Below, in pieces: positions 1 through 7,622 of a stretch of 49,580 nt of DNA. Each line of letters begins with the position of its first letter. The first letter of the stretch is position 1. The notes beneath the pieces were generated by a model that was not told the DNA's origin, did no database searches, and saw nothing but the letters and a program-made list of their open reading frames with translations. This stretch comes from JAUZRW01 sp034437755. GTDB lineage: Bacteria > Chloroflexota > Anaerolineae > Aggregatilineales > Phototrophicaceae. Position numbers and translations under genes: made by a program. The stretch is from contig DAOTTV010000007.1 of NCBI GenBank assembly GCA_034437755.1, forward strand, positions 1-49,580, in the 5' to 3' direction.

Positions 1-104
1 GCGCGATGCGCCCACAACACCAATTACCGGATAAAATCGCAGATTCTTACCCATACTTTAAGATTACGCGCTATGCTAAAGGCGTACACAAGGGAGATGC
101 GCTA

Positions 105-1466
105 ATGTTTATCAACCGCACCGACTTACTCCGCACCAATCCGCCACAATTGAATTATGGCATTACGGTATTCGATGCCGATCATGACGATCACTTTGAA
201 TTTTTCGTCGCTGGATTCGGCTTTCATAATCAATTATTCAAATGGGATGGCAGGCATTACAGCGATGTCGCCCCCGCGACCCTTGCTGACCCGCAACGTC
301 GCGCGATCGGGGTTGCCGCCGGTGATCTGGACGGGGACGGTTACGAAGAGTTGTACATCCTCAACACCGATACCTTCGCCGGACGCAAAGCCTTTGCCGA
401 TCGGCTCTTTGATTATGCGGATGAATGGGTCGATCTCTTCGAGCTACCGCGCCATCAAAGCGTGCTGAACCTGACGGCTGGGCGCAGTGTCGCCGTGGTC
501 GATCGCATGGGGACGGGCTTCTACGGCATCATCGTGGCGAACTACGGCGGGGCGATGCGTTTATATGAATTAGATGAGGATGGTCAACTGGTGGATGTCG
601 CGCCGGATGTCGGCTTGAGCAAGGTCACAGGCGGGCGTGGACTCGTCGCTCTGCCGCTTCTGTCCGATTATCAAGCCGATATTTTCGCCGGTAACGAGAA
701 CGGCGCGAATTTCTTCTTCAAGGCGCAGGGCGATGGGACATACGCCGATATTGCCGAAGAACTGGGCTTGCACGACCCTTACGAACACGCGCGCGGCATT
801 GCGCCCGTCGATGTCGGTGATGGTGTGCTGGGTTTGGTCTATGGCAATTGGGACGGCACCCACCGCCTCTTCATCCCCAGCAGTGATGGCAAGTGGGACG
901 ACATCGCGCCATCGGCTATGGCGCAACCCTCGAAGGTACGGACGGTGATCGCCGCCGATTTCGATAATGATGGCTATCAAGAGATTTTCTTCAACAACAT
1001 TGGCGAGCCGAATCGGCTCTTTGCCCTGCGTGATGGCGATTGGGTCGGCTTATCCCCGGGCGATGCCCACGAAGCACAGGGCTTGGGCACGGGCGCGGCA
1101 ATCGCGGATCTCGATGGCGACGGACGCTTGGAATTGCTGATCGCGCACGGCGAGTCGGGCTATCAACCGCTGAGCTTGTACCATACGCCAGCGAACGATA
1201 ACAATTACCTGCGCGTGCGCCCGCTGACCGCACACGGCGCACCCGCACGCGGTGCGGTCGTCACGATCACGGCGGGGGGACGCACCCAGCGCCGCGCGAT
1301 TGATGCGGGGAGCGGGTATCTGTGCCAGATGGAACCAATCGCCCACTTTGGACTGGGGGCGGTCGATCATGTCGATCGCGTGCAGGTGCGCTGGGTCGAT
1401 GGCACGACGATCGACTATGAGGACGCAATCGCCATCAATCAAGTTCTGCGCGTGCCCTTCCCGTGA
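105..1466 (+). CDS. CRTAC1-like FG-GAP/VCBS repeat protein with UnbV/ASPIC C-terminus
   Basis: The protein is a chain of beta-propeller FG-GAP/VCBS blades with calcium-binding-like acidic loops (DADHDD, DLDGDG, DFDNDG, DLDGDG), followed by a C-terminal UnbV/ASPIC segment containing GSGYLCQMEPIAHFGLG. Order and wording of the motifs (NYGI, AIGV-DLDGDG, AGRSVA-VDR, TGGRG, DIF-NENG-NF, YGNW-G-HRL, VRTVI-ADFDND, FFNNI, SHGES-like AHGES) run parallel to the propeller and C-terminus of metazoan CRTAC1 as I remember it. No signal peptide is visible, so location is uncertain. I chose the ATG at 105 because AGGGAG lies 8 bases upstream; the frame stays open to an earlier ATG at 6. Function is unknown in bacteria; calcium-dependent binding is an inference from the acidic loops. 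Confidence 0.8.
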   Translation: MFINRTDLLRTNPPQLNYGITVFDADHDDHFEFFVAGFGFHNQLFKWDGRHYSDVAPATLADPQRRAIGVAAGDLDGDGYEELYILNTDTFAGRKAFADRLFDYADEWVDLFELPRHQSVLNLTAGRSVAVVDRMGTGFYGIIVANYGGAMRLYELDEDGQLVDVAPDVGLSKVTGGRGLVALPLLSDYQADIFAGNENGANFFFKAQGDGTYADIAEELGLHDPYEHARGIAPVDVGDGVLGLVYGNWDGTHRLFIPSSDGKWDDIAPSAMAQPSKVRTVIAADFDNDGYQEIFFNNIGEPNRLFALRDGDWVGLSPGDAHEAQGLGTGAAIADLDGDGRLELLIAHGESGYQPLSLYHTPANDNNYLRVRPLTAHGAPARGAVVTITAGGRTQRRAIDAGSGYLCQMEPIAHFGLGAVDHVDRVQVRWVDGTTIDYEDAIAINQVLRVPFP

Positions 1467-1492
1467 CGCTGTGCTGAATCGTGGCGTATAAT
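1463..1492 (+). promoter_or_regulatory. Putative sigma70-type promoter upstream of the 1533 gene
   Basis: A perfect TATAAT at 1487-1492 is preceded by GTGACG at 1463-1468, separated by 18 bases. Predicted transcription would start near 1499, about 34 bases ahead of the next start codon. Confidence 0.5.
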
Positions 1493-1532
1493 ACAGGGCA
1501 ACGCACACGCCAATTGACCGACAGGGGGCTAG

Positions 1533-1979
1533 ATGACTGCACCGCCGATCCGCTTGTATACTGCCTATCAAGATCACTTCGATCACCCGCCGCAATCGAT
1601 TATCAGCGTGTCCGAGCGCGAGATATGGATTGCCGCAGAAGTCGAAGACGGGCATCAGATCACGTTGATCGCGCCTGATGTCGATAATCGCACGACCTTT
1701 GATCGACGCAGTGCCAAGCGCAAGCGCACCGTTCGCAACCGTCCCTTGCCGATCTGGGCGCGTTATGCCGCCGGAGTCGTTTTGATGCTCTCGGCAGATC
1801 AACTGACGATTCCCGGCTTCACGGGGGTCGTCATCGGCAACGAGACGACCGGCCCGCGCTATCATTATTCGCTGGGGATGGCGGTCGCGGCTCTGCTCTA
1901 CGATCATAATCAACAGACGTATGACACGCCCGATTTGCTGGCGCTGATGGAGCGCGTGCAGAAGCACTACAAAGGCTGA
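1533..1979 (+). CDS. Small protein resembling a degenerate GHMP kinase (galactokinase-type) N-terminal domain
   Basis: This is a 148-residue protein preceded by GGGGG about 7 bases upstream of ATG. I do not recognise a named family. The order of short segments echoes galactokinase: a HFDHPP segment before the place where galactokinases have APGRVNLIGEHTDYN (here VSEREIWIAAEVEDGHQ), then IWARYAAGVVLML, then IPGFTGVVIG, then GPRYHYSLGMAVAALL where the GLSSSA ATP loop would be. All the catalytic and nucleotide-binding residues are absent, and the protein stops before the C-terminal half of a kinase. It is either a decayed kinase or a small protein that reused the fold. It runs convergent with maf, with 10 bases between stops. 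Confidence 0.6.
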   Translation: MTAPPIRLYTAYQDHFDHPPQSIISVSEREIWIAAEVEDGHQITLIAPDVDNRTTFDRRSAKRKRTVRNRPLPIWARYAAGVVLMLSADQLTIPGFTGVVIGNETTGPRYHYSLGMAVAALLYDHNQQTYDTPDLLALMERVQKHYKG

Positions 1980-1989
1980 TCGGATCGCC

Positions 1990-2583
1990 CTACAAAATCC
2001 CCAGCGCGTGCAAGGCGGCGCGCACCTCGTCCGCTGGCAAGCCGATCACGTTGCTTCGACTGCCGTCGATCTGGCGCACAGGATGAAAGCCCGCATGCTG
2101 GATGGCATAGCCGCCCGCTTTGTCGAAGGGGTCGCCAGTTGCAATATATGCGTCGATCTCCTCATCGCTATACCCGCGCATGTGGACAGTCGTGCAGACG
2201 GTCTCGGTATGGCGCTGATCGCCGTATAGAATCGTGAAGGCTGTACAGACCTGATGCGAACGATCACGCAGGCGGCGTAATGTGGCCCGCGCCATCTCAG
2301 CATCGGCGGGCTTGCCCAATATGTCGCCCGTCGCCGTGATGCCGATCGTATCTGCCGCGAGGATAACGGCGGTATCTGCCGCGAGAATCGCCACATCTGC
2401 CCCCTGTACGTGACGGGCGACGGCTTGCGCTTTCTCGATCGAGAGGCGCTCGACATAGGCACGGGGGGCTTCGTCGGGCTGGCGCGTCTCGTCGATCGCG
2501 GGCTTGATGATCTCGAAGTCGTCGATCATCTCGCTGATGATCTGGCGGCGGCGCGGTGAACTGCTGGCAAGGATAAAACGCAT
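1990..2583 (-). CDS. maf: Maf-family nucleoside triphosphate pyrophosphatase
   Basis: Maf proteins hydrolyse non-canonical or modified nucleoside triphosphates (dTTP/UTP or m7GTP type) to monophosphate and pyrophosphate in the cytosol. The N-terminus ILASSSPRRR, the ADT motif, the GKP motif and the DKAGGYAIQ motif are all present, and 197 residues is the normal size. The start ATG at 2583 opens directly with the conserved strand, so no upstream extension is needed. The ADT motif occurs twice in tandem (VAILAADT then AVILAADT) owing to a 24-base duplication at about 2348-2395, an unusual internal insertion near the catalytic aspartate. The gene stands alone, convergent with the 1533 gene. Confidence 0.93.
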   Translation of the reverse strand: MRFILASSSPRRRQIISEMIDDFEIIKPAIDETRQPDEAPRAYVERLSIEKAQAVARHVQGADVAILAADTAVILAADTIGITATGDILGKPADAEMARATLRRLRDRSHQVCTAFTILYGDQRHTETVCTTVHMRGYSDEEIDAYIATGDPFDKAGGYAIQHAGFHPVRQIDGSRSNVIGLPADEVRAALHALGIL

Positions 2584-3085
2584 CGGTCAGGTGCCTCGCT
2601 GTGGGTCATGGTCAATTGGGTTACTTTTCATTATGCTCATTTGACGACGTTTCTCCATAGGCAATATCAACCTACACACCCCCCGCAGAACCTGCTATTG
2701 TGATGCGCGATACCGATCATTAAAGGGGACGACGAAAGACTCGTGGCTCTTTGGGATGTCGCGTGGTTTTTGTTGCAGGGGCTTTGCCCCCGCACCCGCA
2801 CAAGGAACTGTCGTTCCTTGACCTTGTTCATTAAGGCAAAAGTTTTTGGCATTCCCTTTTTGAAAAAAGGGAACAAAAAGAGCGTGACCACGCAAGATAC
2901 GAAAGAACCAGACTCGTCAGAGTCATACGTCTAGCAAAATGTAAGGGCTTATAGTGCGCCCGTGTGACGGGTTCGCTGTAGCAAACCCTTACCGCATAGC
3001 TTGTACGTCAACAAGAGTGGCGAGCATAGACAAGATATGTCATGATAACTTGTTCGTAGACCCTATCAAAGGAAGCGTCAATCAT
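2584..3085. other. 500-base intergenic region with hairpin-rich repeat element
   Basis: No credible gene is seen here: small open frames on both strands are low-complexity by-products of the hairpin repeat at 2745-2880. A weak promoter-like pair, TTGACG at 2641-2646 and TATCAA at 2665-2670, lies at the left side. The right part (2954-3085) is an open-frame extension of the following membrane protein gene but lacks coding character; the better start is at 3086. Confidence 0.5.
2745..2880. repeat. Intergenic hairpin element, copy 1
   Basis: Three hairpins follow one another: GGGGC-ttt-GCCCC at 2778-2790, CAAGGAAC-tgtc-GTTCCTTG at 2801-2820 (perfect), and a perfect 10-base-pair stem with 2-base loop at 2852-2873 (TTCCCTTTTT/AAAAAGGGAA). 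The segment 2745-2814 matches 21551-21620 closely, beginning GGCTCTTTGGGAT, and the middle hairpin is echoed at 11569-11584. It is one member of a dispersed family. The third hairpin with flanking A-runs could also act as a bidirectional transcription terminator. Confidence 0.7.
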
Positions 3086-5461
3086 ATGCGTGGGTTACGC
3101 CGTGAAGGGCTTATCGTTGGGGGCTTCGTGCTGGTGGTGCTGTTGCTCATCGGGCGCAATCCCCTGTTATTGTTCACACATTACATCGGCAGTGATACCA
3201 GCGACACCTACGAGATGGTGCGGAATGTCTGGTGGTTCACCTATGCGCTTCAACAGGGCGAACCGCTAATCTATCAGACTTTCATGGGCTATCCCGATGG
3301 CTTTACGGGGATTGTCTTCACGAGTGTTGTGATGCAGTATCTGCCGATGACGCTCCTGGCGCTGGTCGTCCCCTTGCCGGTTGCCTATAACCTGACGGTG
3401 ATTCTCTATATGGCGCTCAATGGGTGGGCGATGGTCTGGCTGATGCGCTACCTGCTGGACGATCGTTATCCGGTGGCGGCGGGGATTGCTGGTCTAGTAT
3501 ATGCCGCCGCGCCCATCTTTCAGGGGCATCTGTTGGAAGGGCATGCCGGACTCTTGCTGGGGTGGCCCGTGCCGCTTTTCCTGTGGGCCTTGCTCAATCT
3601 GCTCAATGCCGATCAGCAGGCGTGGCGCTGGTTCGTGGCGAGCGTCCTCTTGTTCTTCCTCTGCACGACCGGTCACATTCTACAAGTGATCTACGTGCTG
3701 TTTCCTTTGTTAGCGGGCGTGTTCCTGCATCGCCTGTGGCGGCGCGATTGGCAGGCGGTGCGGCGTGTCGTCGGCGTGGGCGTGGTGAGCCTCGCGCTGA
3801 CGGGCGGTTTGCTCTTGCCAGCGATCAGCGATAGCACCAGCGAACAGGCATACATCAGCACGGGCGGTGCGGTGCGCTATAGCGCCGACGCGCTGGCGGT
3901 CGTCACGCCGTCGTTTTTTAATCCGGCGGTCGATGCCCTGCTGGATTACCCGCGTCGGGTACTCGGCACCAATCTGGGCGAAGGCTCGCTGTATATCGGC
4001 GTGCTAGTGGGCGGTCTGGCGCTGATCGGTCTGCTGGCGTATCGACAGGCGCGCTGGTGGGGCTTGATCGCGTTTATCGCGTGGGTGCTGGCACTAGGGC
4101 CTCTGTTCAAACTCTACGATACGCCCGTTCAACTCCAGATTAGCACGTATCCTAGCTATATCGTGCTTCCCTTCGCGCTCTTACAAAATCTGCCGGGCTT
4201 CGACGTGGTGCGGTCACCGGCGCGCTTCGGCTTCGCGCTGATTGTCGCGCTGGCGGTGCTGGCGGGCTATGGCATGGCGTGGCTATGGCGCAGTCGCCAG
4301 CAGGCACAGCGCTGGCATCGCGTCGCTGTCGCCTTGCTGGTGGCGGGCATCCTGTGGGAATACACGTTCTTCTGGGGGATGCCTCTGCGTCCAGCGGACG
4401 TTGCGCCGGCGATCACGGCAATTCAGGAGCGCGACGACGTGCGCGCTGTGTTCAACGTGCCTTATCAGCATTTGCTAGCGGCGAAGGACGCGCTCTATCT
4501 ACAAACCCAGCATCAAACGCCGATCATCGCCGGGCAGGTGACGCGTGTCACCCCCGTTAATCCCGCGAAGTTATCGCTCTTGCAGGAGACACTCAATCCG
4601 GCATTGCTACAGGATGCCGGCGCGGATGTCGTCATCTTTCATGCGGCGCGGGCGCGTGAGATCGGCATGTATGACCTGCTGAACGATCGCCTGCGGGCGC
4701 AATTGGGCGATCCCTATTACGAAGGTGCGCGTATCGCGCTCTATGATGTGCCCGAGTCGGGGCGGTCAACAGTTGCGAATCTGCCGCGCACCAGCGGGCG
4801 AACGGCGACCGTCGCTGATCTGTATCTGTATCACAATCGGGCGACGTGGGTTGATGTGCGCGGGGCTTTATACGCCGACGATCGGCGCGTGCAATTGCTT
4901 TACGATGGTGCGGTGATTCACACATGGGATGTCGCCGGTACGCAGGCAATCGACACGACGTTTTACATCCAGCAGGCCGGTTACCACACGGCGACACTCG
5001 CGCTTGATCCGCCCTGCCCGACCTACGACACGCGCACGCTCGCCTGTCGTGAGCTAACTTACGAGATCAGCTTAACAGCGAGCACGGACGAGGTGTTATT
5101 CGCGCTATTCGATGGTGGGATTGCCCTGCGGGCGGGCGATGTGCAGGTGGATGAGCAGGCAGTCGTGCGCCTCTATTGGCAGTTCGATCAGGCGCGCAGT
5201 GCCAATGACGTGCGCTTCGTCCATGTGGTCGATCAGGCGACGGGGGCGATCGTCGTGCAGGATGACCGTCCGCTGGGGACGTTCGCGGGCGGCGACCAGC
5301 ACACCGAAATCCTGCGCTTCGCTCTCGCGGACTTGCCAGCAGGCGATTATCGGGTGCGTGTGGGCTGGTATCGTTACGATAACGTGCGCGAGACCTTCAG
5401 CAATTATCGCACCGCTGACGGGGACGGCGCATTCGTTCTCGGCACGTTCAGCTTGCCATGA
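3086..5461 (+). CDS. Large multi-pass membrane protein, YfhO/GT-C glycosyltransferase-like
   Basis: The first half has about ten to twelve hydrophobic segments; the periplasmic loop after the first helix begins with HYIGSDTSDTYEMVRN, an acidic loop of the kind found in GT-C-fold glycosyltransferases and YfhO-type proteins. The second half is a soluble extracytoplasmic region with beta-rich character. Such proteins use polyprenyl-phosphate sugars to glycosylate proteins or envelope polymers, but the acceptor cannot be told from sequence. I chose ATG 3086 because AAAGGAAG lies about 11 bases upstream and the protein then starts with a short basic segment and a transmembrane helix. The frame is open for 44 codons further upstream. 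The gene is convergent with the MBL hydrolase gene 8 bases away. Confidence 0.7.
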   Translation: MRGLRREGLIVGGFVLVVLLLIGRNPLLLFTHYIGSDTSDTYEMVRNVWWFTYALQQGEPLIYQTFMGYPDGFTGIVFTSVVMQYLPMTLLALVVPLPVAYNLTVILYMALNGWAMVWLMRYLLDDRYPVAAGIAGLVYAAAPIFQGHLLEGHAGLLLGWPVPLFLWALLNLLNADQQAWRWFVASVLLFFLCTTGHILQVIYVLFPLLAGVFLHRLWRRDWQAVRRVVGVGVVSLALTGGLLLPAISDSTSEQAYISTGGAVRYSADALAVVTPSFFNPAVDALLDYPRRVLGTNLGEGSLYIGVLVGGLALIGLLAYRQARWWGLIAFIAWVLALGPLFKLYDTPVQLQISTYPSYIVLPFALLQNLPGFDVVRSPARFGFALIVALAVLAGYGMAWLWRSRQQAQRWHRVAVALLVAGILWEYTFFWGMPLRPADVAPAITAIQERDDVRAVFNVPYQHLLAAKDALYLQTQHQTPIIAGQVTRVTPVNPAKLSLLQETLNPALLQDAGADVVIFHAARAREIGMYDLLNDRLRAQLGDPYYEGARIALYDVPESGRSTVANLPRTSGRTATVADLYLYHNRATWVDVRGALYADDRRVQLLYDGAVIHTWDVAGTQAIDTTFYIQQAGYHTATLALDPPCPTYDTRTLACRELTYEISLTASTDEVLFALFDGGIALRAGDVQVDEQAVVRLYWQFDQARSANDVRFVHVVDQATGAIVVQDDRPLGTFAGGDQHTEILRFALADLPAGDYRVRVGWYRYDNVRETFSNYRTADGDGAFVLGTFSLP

Positions 5462-5468
5462 GTACAAC

Positions 5469-6191
5469 TCAGACTGCGGCGCGGGACATGCCTTGCGCGA
5501 GCTTCTGTTCCAGCTGTGTCAGCAGTTGCGGCTGTTGCACCAGATTCACCGCTTGCCCATGCCCGACGCAGATAATTTCCGGCTCTAGCTGGAGGACTTT
5601 TTCGATACTGCGATACACGGCTTGCGTATTCCATGATATGATTGCCGGCGAAGGAGCGAGCGTGCCGCCCTGCGTGAAGAGCAAATCCGGCGCGAAGAGC
5701 ACCCGCCGTGCCCGCCAGAAGAAGCTATAATTATCGGGCGTGTGTCCGGGCGTATGTAGGGCTTCGATGCCCTCGTCGGTGATGTCTAACACGGTATGAT
5801 CGCTGAAATGCGCGTTCACCTGCGCTGTACCCATAATCAACTTCTGCACCGGATTGCTGAGGAAGGTGGCGAAGGCGGGCAGGTGGGGCGGGGCTTCGCG
5901 CCGGTGGATGTAGGGCGTGGATTCTTCGCTCGCGTAGACGGTCGCCCCGCTTGCCTGTACCAAGCCCGATAAACTGCCCACATGGTCGAGATCGGCATGG
6001 GTGATCAAAATCTGCTTGAGATGTTGTGGCGTTTTGCCGATATTGCTGATCGCCTGCACGATCGCGCCGGCAGAGCCGGGAAAGCCCGCGTCAACCAGCG
6101 TTAGTTCGTCGGGGCGCGTCTCTAAGATGAAGATGTTCACGCCAGTGCGCGTCAGTTGATGTAAGCCAGGGATGATTTCGCTCGGTTGCAT
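5469..6191 (-). CDS. MBL-fold metallohydrolase
   Basis: The protein (240 residues) has the metallo-beta-lactamase layout: N-terminal strands, THADLDHVGS metal motif near residue 65, a later GHTPDNYSF histidine motif and a C-terminal GHGQAV histidine. The metal motif is HxDxDH rather than the commonest HxHxDH, a variant found in several MBL subfamilies. Family members hydrolyse thioesters, lactones or phosphoesters; the substrate here is unknown. The gene is cytosolic (no signal peptide) and stands alone between a convergent membrane protein gene and the divergent tRNA gene. Confidence 0.85.
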   Translation of the reverse strand: MQPSEIIPGLHQLTRTGVNIFILETRPDELTLVDAGFPGSAGAIVQAISNIGKTPQHLKQILITHADLDHVGSLSGLVQASGATVYASEESTPYIHRREAPPHLPAFATFLSNPVQKLIMGTAQVNAHFSDHTVLDITDEGIEALHTPGHTPDNYSFFWRARRVLFAPDLLFTQGGTLAPSPAIISWNTQAVYRSIEKVLQLEPEIICVGHGQAVNLVQQPQLLTQLEQKLAQGMSRAAV

Positions 6192-6313
6192 GGATTGTCC
6201 TCGTATCAGATGAACGTTGCACCTATCATGCCGTTGATGCGCGCATTTGTCGACTCATCGCCGCATGTTTTAATGCGATTGTTAAGCCCCTGACGAAATC
6301 CCTGAACTACCCC

Positions 6314-6341
6314 TTGCATCTAAACGGCTTCGCTGTATAAT
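6314..6341 (+). promoter_or_regulatory. Promoter of the tRNA-Val gene
   Basis: TTGCAT at 6314-6319 and TATAAT at 6336-6341 are separated by 16 bases. Predicted start is about 6348, five bases ahead of the mature tRNA. The same -35 word with the same spacing occurs ahead of ftsZ (48904-48931). Confidence 0.75.
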
Positions 6342-6352
6342 GATGCACACAT

Positions 6353-6425
6353 GGGTAGTTAGCTCAATTGGCAGAGCGTCTCGTTGACGTCGAGAAGGTT
6401 ACAGGTTCGAGTCCTGTACAACCCA
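6353..6425 (+). tRNA. tRNA-Val (anticodon GAC)
   Basis: The 73 bases fold as a cloverleaf: acceptor 6353-6359 with 6418-6424, D stem GCTC/GAGC, anticodon stem TCTCG/CGAGA around loop TTGACGT, so the anticodon is GAC at 6386-6388; T stem ACAGG/CCTGT with loop TTCGAGT; discriminator A at 6425. CCA is not encoded (CAC follows the A). There is one A-A mismatch in the acceptor stem at position 5/68. It is flanked by its own promoter and a terminator, so it is a single-gene unit. Confidence 0.93.
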
Positions 6426-6431
6426 CACACA

Positions 6432-6460
6432 AAAACCCACACAGCGCGTGTGGGTTTTCT
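6432..6460 (+). terminator. Rho-independent terminator after tRNA-Val
   Basis: An 11-base-pair perfect stem, AAAACCCACAC (6432-6442) with GTGTGGGTTTT (6448-6458), closes a 5-base loop. It starts 7 bases after the tRNA and ends in a T tract. Being nearly symmetrical with A and T flanks, it may also end transcription of the response regulator gene arriving from the other side. Confidence 0.85.
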
Positions 6461-6487
6461 GATTCATAGGGCCTGCTATCGTGTGCA

Positions 6488-7174
6488 TCAGCGATTGACG
6501 AAACGATACCCGACCCCGCGCGATGTGATGATGTATTCGGGCTGTTGCGCGTTCTTCTCCAGCTTTTGCCGCAGATAATGAATGTAGAGCTTGAGGCTGT
6601 CGATTGCGTCGCTGTATTCTTCGCCCCAGGCTTGTGTCACCAGTTCTTGACGGGTGACCACGCGCCCCGCATCGCGCACGAGTACCGCTAGCAGGTTGAA
6701 CTCTTTGGGAGTCAGGTGGACGAGTTCGTTACGCACCCACACTTCACGATTCATGAAATTAATGCGGAAGTCGCCATCGTCGAAGACCAGTTCTTCGCTC
6801 ATGTTGGGGCGGGGGCTACGGCGCAGGTGCGCGCGCACGCGGGCGACGAGTTCGTCATTGTCGTAAGGCTTGGTGACGTAATCATCCGCGCCCATCTCTA
6901 AACCCTTCACCACGTCTTTCACATCACTGCGCGCGCTGAGGAACACAATCGGCACGTCCGACATCTCGCGCAGGCGTTTACACACGTCCCAACCATCCAT
7001 ATCGGGCATCATAATATCCAGCAGGACTAAATCCGGCTGATGCCGATAGGCTTTACGCAAGCCTTCCTCTGCCCGAAACGCTTTAATCGTCTCAAAGCCG
7101 CGTTTTTCTAGCAACATGCTAATCAACTGAACGGTTGCTTCTTCGTCGTCAATCACGAGAATTTTTTCAGGCAT
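6488..7174 (-). CDS. OmpR/PhoB-family response regulator
   Basis: The N-terminal receiver domain has acidic pair D9-D10, phosphoacceptor D53 in LVLLDIMMPD, Ser at the conserved Thr/Ser position near 80 and Lys in VTKP near 102. The C-terminal winged-helix DNA-binding domain ends with IITSRGVGYRF. It is an orphan: no histidine kinase gene adjoins it, though a soluble kinase gene lies at 16507. I chose ATG 7174 because GGAG lies 9 bases upstream; ATGs at 7183 and 7180 are too close to this site. It is divergent from the molybdopterin oxidoreductase gene, and a 7-base direct repeat with 10-base period in the shared intergenic region is a candidate binding site. Confidence 0.92.
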   Translation of the reverse strand: MPEKILVIDDEEATVQLISMLLEKRGFETIKAFRAEEGLRKAYRHQPDLVLLDIMMPDMDGWDVCKRLREMSDVPIVFLSARSDVKDVVKGLEMGADDYVTKPYDNDELVARVRAHLRRSPRPNMSEELVFDDGDFRINFMNREVWVRNELVHLTPKEFNLLAVLVRDAGRVVTRQELVTQAWGEEYSDAIDSLKLYIHYLRQKLEKNAQQPEYIITSRGVGYRFVNR

Positions 7175-7313
7175 TGGCATCATCTCCTGTTATCGCGGCT
7201 GTTATCCGCACAAACATCTTATTACAATTTACAAACCTACTATATCACGGTTCGATATAGTACACAATTCATGTTTGTTATTTTTATGCTTATTTGTGGT
7301 TATAATATCGTTT

Positions 7314-7333
7314 ATGTCAACAAAATTTGACAT
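7314..7333. promoter_or_regulatory. Inverted repeat, candidate operator
   Basis: ATGTCAA (7314-7320) and TTGACAT (7327-7333) form a perfect 7-base inverted repeat around six bases. The right arm contains a consensus-like TTGACA. It sits just downstream of TATAAT 7301-7306. The regulator that would bind is unknown. Confidence 0.4.
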
Positions 7334-7351
7334 TATTTTAACAACATTACC

Positions 7352-7368
7352 GGTCATTTCGGGTCATT
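7352..7368. promoter_or_regulatory. Direct repeat, candidate response-regulator site
   Basis: GGTCATT at 7352-7358 is repeated exactly at 7362-7368, a 10-base period. OmpR/PhoB-type regulators bind head-to-tail half-sites about one helical turn apart, and the adjacent gene encodes such a regulator; the link is an inference. Confidence 0.45.
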
Positions 7369-7622
7369 AAGGTGTAAAAAACGTTTGTTTTTATTTTATA
7401 ACAGATGTGGTAACGATTTTCAAATACATGTGTATTGTACCGACATAAATCCCCGCAAAATGCCTACGATCACGATTGTCAAACCCTGTGACTAAAGTCG
7501 GCGTAAGATTTCTATCATAATCTCGTCTTACACTATCATCATGTATGGTTTATGTGCCTGTACTAAGCTGTAAATTACAGGCGATAAGTCAGATAAATAT
7601 CGAAAGGATTAATCACACGATT

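Larger units (their letters stand above)
7175..7622. other. AT-rich divergent intergenic region
   Basis: About 440 bases, much more AT-rich than the neighbouring genes, lie between the response regulator and the oxidoreductase. No gene is seen. It holds TATAAT at 7301-7306, an inverted repeat at 7314-7333 and a direct repeat at 7352-7368, so it probably contains the promoters and operators of both genes. Confidence 0.6.

Noticed and set aside
1050..1967. Long minus-strand open frame across the CRTAC1-like gene
   Set aside because: It lies antisense to two well-supported genes, lacks a recognisable domain and has the composition expected of a shadow frame.
2667..2934. Small open frames inside the intergenic hairpin element
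   Set aside because: They arise from the repeat on both strands, have no ribosome-binding site and differ in frame between copies.
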